Assembly (NCBI RefSeq): GCF_017876655.1
Contig: NZ_JAGIOK010000001.1
Coordinates: 1,674,001-1,738,000, forward strand
Length of the DNA stretch: 64,000 bases
Reading direction: 5' to 3'
Origin: Microbacterium imperiale
Lineage (GTDB): Bacteria > Actinomycetota > Actinomycetes > Actinomycetales > Microbacteriaceae
How positions within the stretch are numbered: position 1 is the first letter of the stretch; each line of letters starts with the position of its first letter. The position numbers and the translations under genes were made by a program. Positions 59,361-64,000 of this stretch are shown one piece after another. The notes beneath the pieces were generated by a model. The model was not told the DNA's origin and did no database searches. It saw only the letters and a program-made list of their open reading frames with translations.

Positions 59361-60696
59361 GGATGCGCTCCCAGTCGGTGACGGCGGCGTCGTAGGCCTC
59401 GACCTCGATGCGCGCCTGGTTCAGGTAGTGGGCCACCACGTCGTCGCCGAACGCCGCCCGCGCGACGTCCGACCGCTCGAAGAGGGCAGCGGCCTCGCGG
59501 AGCGTCGTGGGCAGATGGGCGACGTCGGAATCGTAGGCGTTGCCCGTGAGCGGAGCCGGCAGCGGCAGCTCGTTCTCGATCCCGTGCAGTCCGCCCGCGA
59601 TGATCGCGGCGATCGCGAGGTACGGGTTGACGTCGCCCCCGGGCACCCGGTTCTCGACTCGCAGCGAGGCGCCGTGGCCGACGACCCGCAGCGCGCACGT
59701 GCGATTGTCGACGCCCCAGGCCACCCCCGTCGGGGCGAACGATCCCTTGGCGTAGCGCTTGTAGGAGTTGATCGTCGGGGCGTACAGCAGCGTGAACTCC
59801 CGCAGAGTGGCGAGGATGCCGGCGATCCAGTGGCCCATGAGCGGGCTGAACCCGTGATCGCCCTCTCCCGCCATCACCGCCTCGCCGTCGGCGCCCCGCA
59901 CCGAGAGGTGGATATGGCAGCTGTTGCCCTCGCGCTGATCGAACTTCGCCATGAAGGTCAGCGACTTGCCGTGCCGGTCGGCGATCTCCTTCGCGCCGTT
60001 CTTGTAGATCGTGTGGTTGTCGGCCGTCTCGAGCACCTCGGCGTAGCGGAACGAGATCTCCTGCTGGCCGTCGTTGCACTCGCCCTTGACGCCTTCGCAG
60101 TACATGCCGGCGCCGTCCATCCCGAGCCGGATGTCGCGCAGGAGCGGCTCGAGGCGCGTGGTGGCGAGGAGGTTGTAGTCGACGTTGTAGTCGGTCGAGG
60201 CGCGCAGGCCCTGGTAGCGCTTGGCCCACGCTTCGCGGAATCCGTCGTCGAACACGATGAACTCGAGCTCGGTGCCGGCGAAGGCGGTCAGGCCCCGTTC
60301 GGCGAGCCGAGCGCGCTGGGCGCTCAAGATGCTGCGGGGTGACTGCGCGACGGCATCCCCGCCCTCCCAGCCGAGGTCGGCCATCGCGAGAGCCGTGCCC
60401 GGCTGCCAGGGGATGCGGCGCAGGGTGTCGAGGTCGGGGACGAGCGTCATGTCGCCGTATCCCTTCTCCCAGCTCGACATCGTGTAGCCCTCGACGGTGT
60501 TCACGTCGACGTCGACCGAGAGCAGGTAGTTGCACGCCTCGGCGCCGTGGGGCAGCACCGTGTCCTGCCAGAAGCGCCCCGAGACGCGCTTTCCGACGAG
60601 GCGACCCTGCGCGTCGGGGAAGGCGACGATGACCGTGTCGATCTCGCCGGAGTCGATGGCGGCATCGAGTTCCGCCGCTGTCAGGGTGCCCGGCAT
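59341..60696 (-). CDS. Glutamine synthetase-like gamma-glutamylamine ligase
   Basis: GS-fold enzyme of 451 residues of the PuuA/GlnA4 branch. Catalytic pieces: AGTELEFIVFDDGF, DGAGMYCEGVKGECN with metal-binding Glu, GNSCHIHLSVRG, RVENRVPGGDVNPYLAIAAI. It would join L-glutamate to an amine with ATP. Streptomyces relatives act on ethanolamine (GlnA4) or polyamines (GlnA3); sequence alone does not decide. First gene of the operon; normal length. Start at MPGTLTAAELDA. Confidence 0.92.
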   Translation of the reverse strand: MPGTLTAAELDAAIDSGEIDTVIVAFPDAQGRLVGKRVSGRFWQDTVLPHGAEACNYLLSVDVDVNTVEGYTMSSWEKGYGDMTLVPDLDTLRRIPWQPGTALAMADLGWEGGDAVAQSPRSILSAQRARLAERGLTAFAGTELEFIVFDDGFREAWAKRYQGLRASTDYNVDYNLLATTRLEPLLRDIRLGMDGAGMYCEGVKGECNDGQQEISFRYAEVLETADNHTIYKNGAKEIADRHGKSLTFMAKFDQREGNSCHIHLSVRGADGEAVMAGEGDHGFSPLMGHWIAGILATLREFTLLYAPTINSYKRYAKGSFAPTGVAWGVDNRTCALRVVGHGASLRVENRVPGGDVNPYLAIAAIIAGGLHGIENELPLPAPLTGNAYDSDVAHLPTTLREAAALFERSDVARAAFGDDVVAHYLNQARIEVEAYDAAVTDWERIRGFERL

Positions 60697-60867
60697 CCGT
60701 CGTCCTTCCCGATCGCGACGCCCGCCCGGTGCGGAGTCGTAACGCAGAACTTACACGCCAAAGGTAGACACGCCATACCAATAGGCTCCACACTTCTGCC
60801 CAAGGCGCAGGCGAGCGCCCACCCGAGGCGACCCCCGCGGCCGCCCACCCGACGCCACGGAGGTCGC
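60697..60867. promoter_or_regulatory. Divergent promoter region, synthetase operon and permease
   Basis: Intergenic space between the divergent ligase operon and the permease. An imperfect inverted repeat GGTAGACACGCCATACC (60763-60779) has GGTA/TACC arms like a GntR operator. ACGGAGG at 60856-60862 is the ribosome site for the permease. No gene is seen. Confidence 0.5.
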
Positions 60868-62415
60868 ATGTCCGATTCCACCAGTGCCGCCCAGAAGGTC
60901 GGCGGCGCCACGTACACCCGAGCCGGCGACGGCTACTTCGAAAAGCGCACCCTCAAGCGCTCCGCCGGTGTCTGGGGACTCTGGGGGCTCGCCGTCGCGG
61001 CGGTGATCTCGGGCGACTTCTCGGGCTGGAACTTCGGCATCGACTTCGCCGGCTTCGGCGGCATGCTCATCGCTTTCGCCGTGCTCGTGCTGATGTACTA
61101 CGGCCTGACGTTCTCGATCGGCGAGATGGCGGCGGCCATGCCGCACACCGGCGGTGCGTACTCGTTCTCGCGATCGGCCATGGGACCCTGGGGCGGCCTG
61201 GCGACGGGACTCGCCGAGACGATCGAGTACGTCGCGACCACGGCGGTCGTCGTCTACTTCTCGGGCTCGTACGCCGACCAGGCGCTCGAGCTGCTGACGG
61301 GGGTCAGCCTGCCGGGGTGGGTGTGGTGGGTCATCCTCTACGCCCTCTTCATCGGCCTGAACGCCGCCGGCGCCGCGATCTCGTTCGGCTTCGCGATCGT
61401 CGTGTCGGTCATCTCCATCGGGATCATCGTGGTCTTCGGGGTCATGTCGCTCGCCTCGGGCGCGTTCGACTGGAGCTCGCTGTGGAACATGCCCCCCAAC
61501 CCGGATGCCGTCGGCTCATCCGCTTTCCTGCCCGAGGGCATCGGCGCCGTCCTGTTCGCATTGCCGTTCGCGATGTGGTTCTTCCTCGGCATCGAGGAGC
61601 TGCCGCTCGCCGCGGAGGAGTCGCACAATCCCGCCCGCGACATCCCGCGCGCCGGTCTCTGGGCTCGCGGCACCCTCATCGTCACCGGCCTCATCGTGCT
61701 GTTCCTCAACACGGGCGTGCTCGGGGCCGAGGCGACCGGTACGTCGGTCGAACCGCTGCTCGACGGCTTCAAGGCCTTCCTGCCCCCTCAGGCGGCGGCC
61801 ATCCTCGCCCTCCTCGCGCTCATCGGGCTGCTCGCCTCGCTCATGGGCATCATGTTCGCCTACGGCCGCAACATGTACTCGCTCTCGCGCGCCGGGTACT
61901 ACCCGCGCTGGCTGTCGCTGACCGGCAAGAGCAAGACGCCCTGGGTCGCCCTCGTCGTCGGGGCCGTCATCGGCTTCCTCGCCCTCGTCATCGTGCAGGC
62001 CGCCGGCGGCGATTCGAGCCCGGCCGGTGCGATCGTGCTGAACATCGCGGTGTGGGGAGCGGTCCTGGCGTACTTCCTGCAGATGGTCTCGTTCATCATC
62101 CTGCGGCGGAAGTTCCCGAACGCCCAGCGCCCCTACAAGAGCCCGTGGGGACTCTTCGGCGCGTACTCGGCGGCGGCCATCGCGGCCATCGTCTTCGTCG
62201 GCCTGCTGCTCAATCCGACCTTCTTCCTCGCGATCGTCGCCATCATCGTCGTGTACGCGGTGATCTTCCTCGGTTTCGCGCTCTACGGTCGCAAGCGCCT
62301 GATCCTCTCGCCCGAAGAGGAGTACGCCATCTCGGGCGGGCTGCACGGCGACCCGCAGCGCGAGGGCTATGAGTCGCTGAAGACCGAGGTACTCGGCGAG
62401 GGACCTCGCGGCTGA
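60868..62415 (+). CDS. eat: APC-family permease (ethanolamine-permease-like)
   Basis: APC transporter of 515 residues with 12 helices. ISGDFSGWNFGIDFAGFGG and PHTGGAYSFSRSAMGPWGG are typical of ethanolamine permeases, and EELPLAAEESHNPARDIPR and MFAYGRNMYSLSRAGYYP are also conserved there. Start at MSDSTSAAQ with a good ribosome site. Divergent from the gamma-glutamylation operon, so it probably imports that pathway's amine. The symbol eat is given on sequence pattern only. Confidence 0.85.
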   Translation: MSDSTSAAQKVGGATYTRAGDGYFEKRTLKRSAGVWGLWGLAVAAVISGDFSGWNFGIDFAGFGGMLIAFAVLVLMYYGLTFSIGEMAAAMPHTGGAYSFSRSAMGPWGGLATGLAETIEYVATTAVVVYFSGSYADQALELLTGVSLPGWVWWVILYALFIGLNAAGAAISFGFAIVVSVISIGIIVVFGVMSLASGAFDWSSLWNMPPNPDAVGSSAFLPEGIGAVLFALPFAMWFFLGIEELPLAAEESHNPARDIPRAGLWARGTLIVTGLIVLFLNTGVLGAEATGTSVEPLLDGFKAFLPPQAAAILALLALIGLLASLMGIMFAYGRNMYSLSRAGYYPRWLSLTGKSKTPWVALVVGAVIGFLALVIVQAAGGDSSPAGAIVLNIAVWGAVLAYFLQMVSFIILRRKFPNAQRPYKSPWGLFGAYSAAAIAAIVFVGLLLNPTFFLAIVAIIVVYAVIFLGFALYGRKRLILSPEEEYAISGGLHGDPQREGYESLKTEVLGEGPRG

Positions 62416-62459
62416 CCCGCGGCCGTCAGCACGCCCGCGCCACCATCCCGCGCACACGA

Positions 62460-62493
62460 CGAAGGGGCGGATGCCTCAGCATCCGCCCCTTCG
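62460..62493. terminator. Bidirectional terminator between permease and clpC
   Basis: CGAAGGGGCGGATGC, loop CTCA, GCATCCGCCCCTTCG: a perfect 15-bp stem between convergent genes. Confidence 0.85.
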
Positions 62494-62506
62494 TAATCGC
62501 TCGGTG

Positions 62507-64000
62507 TCAGCTCCCGCTGGCCGTGATGTCGGGGGTCGCGGCGATCTCGCCCGCGGCTCCGACACCGATCGCGACCTTGTCCTCGCGGGGCGCGGTCTCG
62601 AACACGAACCGACCGTTCTCGGCGTCGACCTTCACGTGGTCGCCGCTGTTGAGCTCGCCGTGCAGGATGCGCTCGCTCAGCTGGTCCTCGACCTCGCGCT
62701 GCATGGCCCGACGCAGCGGACGAGCGCCGAGCGCCGGGTCGAAGCCGATCTCGATGAGGCGGTCCTTCGCGGCATCCGAGAGCTCCACCGTCATGTCGCG
62801 GTCGAGCAGGCGGTCGCTCAGGCGCTTCGTGAACAGGCCCACGATCTGGCGCAGCTCGTCCTTGTTCAGCTGCGGGAAGACGATGACGTCATCGACGCGG
62901 TTGAGGAACTCGGGCTTGAAGTGGCGCTTGAGCTCCTCGTCGACCTTGCCCTTCATCCGCTCGTAGCTGGTCTGCGCGTTGCCCTCGACCTGGAAGCCGA
63001 CCGGACCACCCGCGATCGCCGACGAACCGAGGTTGGTCGTCATGATGATCACGGTGTTCTTGAAGTCGACCACGCGGCCCTGACCGTCGGTCAGACGACC
63101 CTCTTCGAGGATCTGCAGCAGCGAGTTGAAGATGTCGGGGTGGGCCTTCTCGATCTCGTCGAAAAGCACGACCGAGAACGGCTTGCGGCGCACCTTCTCG
63201 GTGAGCTGGCCGCCCTCTTCGAATCCGACGAATCCAGGAGGGGCGCCGAACAGACGCGAGACGGTGTGCTTCTCGCCGAACTCCGACATGTCGAGGGAGA
63301 TCAGTGCACCCTCGTCGTCGAAGAGGAACTCGGCGAGCGCCTTGGCCAGCTCGGTCTTTCCGACACCCGTGGGGCCGGCGAAGATGAACGAGCCGGAGGG
63401 ACGCTTGGGGTCCTTGAGGCCCGCGCGCTGACGACGGATCGTGCGCGAGAGCGCGGCGATCGCCTCTTCCTGACCGATGACCCGCTGGTGCAGCGCCTTC
63501 TCCATGAAGACGAGACGGCTGGTCTCCTCTTCCGTGAGCTTGAACACCGGGATGCCGGTGGCCTGGGCGAGCACTTCGGCGATCAGGCCCTCGTCGACGA
63601 CGGCGTGGCTGGCCACGTCGCCCGAGCGCCACTGCTTCTCGAGACGCAGACGCTCCGCGAGCAGCGACTTCTCCTCGTCGCGCAGGGCGGCGGCCTTCTC
63701 GAAGTCCTGCTCCTCGCTCGCGCGCTCCTTGTCCTCGCGGACCTTCGCGATCTTCTCGTCGAACTCGCGCAGCTCCGGCGGCGACGACAGGATCGACAGA
63801 CGCAGGCGGGCGCCGGCTTCGTCGATCAGGTCGATGGCCTTGTCGGGCAGGAAGCGGTCGCTGATGTAGCGGTCGGCCAGGTTGGTCGCCGCGACGATCG
63901 CGCCGTCGGTGATCTGCACCTTGTGGTGCGCCTCGTACCGGTCGCGCAGACCCTTCAGGATGTTGATCGCGTGAGGGATGCTCGGCTCGCCGACCTGGAT
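62507..64000 (-). CDS. clpC: ClpC ATPase, C-terminal part (runs off window)
   Basis: About 497 codons of the Clp chaperone ClpC, open at the right edge. Seen in order: end of AAA-1 (DRFLPDKAIDLIDEAGARLRL), the middle domain with UVR-like coiled coil (DEKIAKVREDKERASEEQDF), second Walker A GPTGVGKTELAK, GAPPGFVGFEEGGQLT, VVLFDEIEKAHPD (Walker B), sensor region TTNLGSSAI, and the small C-domain (FDPALGARPLRRAMQREVED). The P-loop and arginine finger are intact. N-terminal domain and start lie beyond 64000. Confidence 0.95.
   Translation of the reverse strand: MQVGEPSIPHAINILKGLRDRYEAHHKVQITDGAIVAATNLADRYISDRFLPDKAIDLIDEAGARLRLSILSSPPELREFDEKIAKVREDKERASEEQDFEKAAALRDEEKSLLAERLRLEKQWRSGDVASHAVVDEGLIAEVLAQATGIPVFKLTEEETSRLVFMEKALHQRVIGQEEAIAALSRTIRRQRAGLKDPKRPSGSFIFAGPTGVGKTELAKALAEFLFDDEGALISLDMSEFGEKHTVSRLFGAPPGFVGFEEGGQLTEKVRRKPFSVVLFDEIEKAHPDIFNSLLQILEEGRLTDGQGRVVDFKNTVIIMTTNLGSSAIAGGPVGFQVEGNAQTSYERMKGKVDEELKRHFKPEFLNRVDDVIVFPQLNKDELRQIVGLFTKRLSDRLLDRDMTVELSDAAKDRLIEIGFDPALGARPLRRAMQREVEDQLSERILHGELNSGDHVKVDAENGRFVFETAPREDKVAIGVGAAGEIAATPDITASGS

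Overview
The window is GC-rich actinobacterial chromosome, most likely Microbacterium or a close Microbacteriaceae relative. This is inferred from the lactate dehydrogenase, RadA, ClpC, transglutaminase and alpha-E proteins, frequent GTG starts and the style of the mobile genes; no marker gene proves the genus. It falls into two parts. Bases 1 to about 43,600 are a metal-resistance and redox genomic island. Bases 43,637 to 64,000 are ordinary chromosome. The border is the 3' end of a tRNA-Ser(CGA) gene, a classic integration site, and the island side next to it holds the tail of a conjugation module (truncated VirB4-like ATPase, M23 peptidase, SSB, small membrane protein, nuclease lipoprotein). 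No integrase is visible and the left end of the island lies outside the window.

Island layout: (1) csoR-copZ-copA copper efflux operon; (2) a frameshifted ArsR regulator and CDF transporter; (3) cmtR-ATPase-lspA-cadD operon for Cd/Pb/Zn-type cations; (4) cassette A, 7.5-15.5 kb (ccsB, lnt, broken ctaG, resB, ccdA, tlpA-like, dsbA-like, small membrane protein); (5) recombination scars, then a MerR-controlled ACR3-type permease; (6) a second cmtR-ATPase pair; (7) VKOR, CDF exporter with its ArsR regulator, and a CopD-CtaG fusion; (8) cassette B, 24.7-35.6 kb, a diverged and more complete second edition of cassette A that adds a DUF6804-like protein, lspA, a zinc-ribbon mini-protein, copC and a flavoprotein; (9) a secreted, probably wall-anchored alkaline phosphatase, a DyP peroxidase stump and a cadC-cadD operon; (10) a 477-bp duplicate of the permease end and the conjugation tail.

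Taken together the island combines metal export (three P-type ATPases, CDF, two CadD) with two sets of extracytoplasmic thiol, cytochrome c, lipoprotein and copper-assembly genes, yet it encodes no recognisable cytochrome c. A reasonable reading is that it supplies replacements for envelope biogenesis steps that metals damage. All six intact metal-sensor genes, and one broken one, have a -10 box only 6-7 nt before the start codon, so they look leaderless.

Chromosomal part: an MFS exporter (probably frameshifted at a C run), an XRE regulator, an SDR, ldh, radA, a nine-unit 83-bp tandem hairpin array, a candidate 6C-type small RNA, ArgA-type acetyltransferase, an ATP-grasp/alpha-E fusion with a transglutaminase, a six-gene cluster that looks like gamma-glutamyl ethanolamine (or related amine) catabolism, and the 3' part of clpC.
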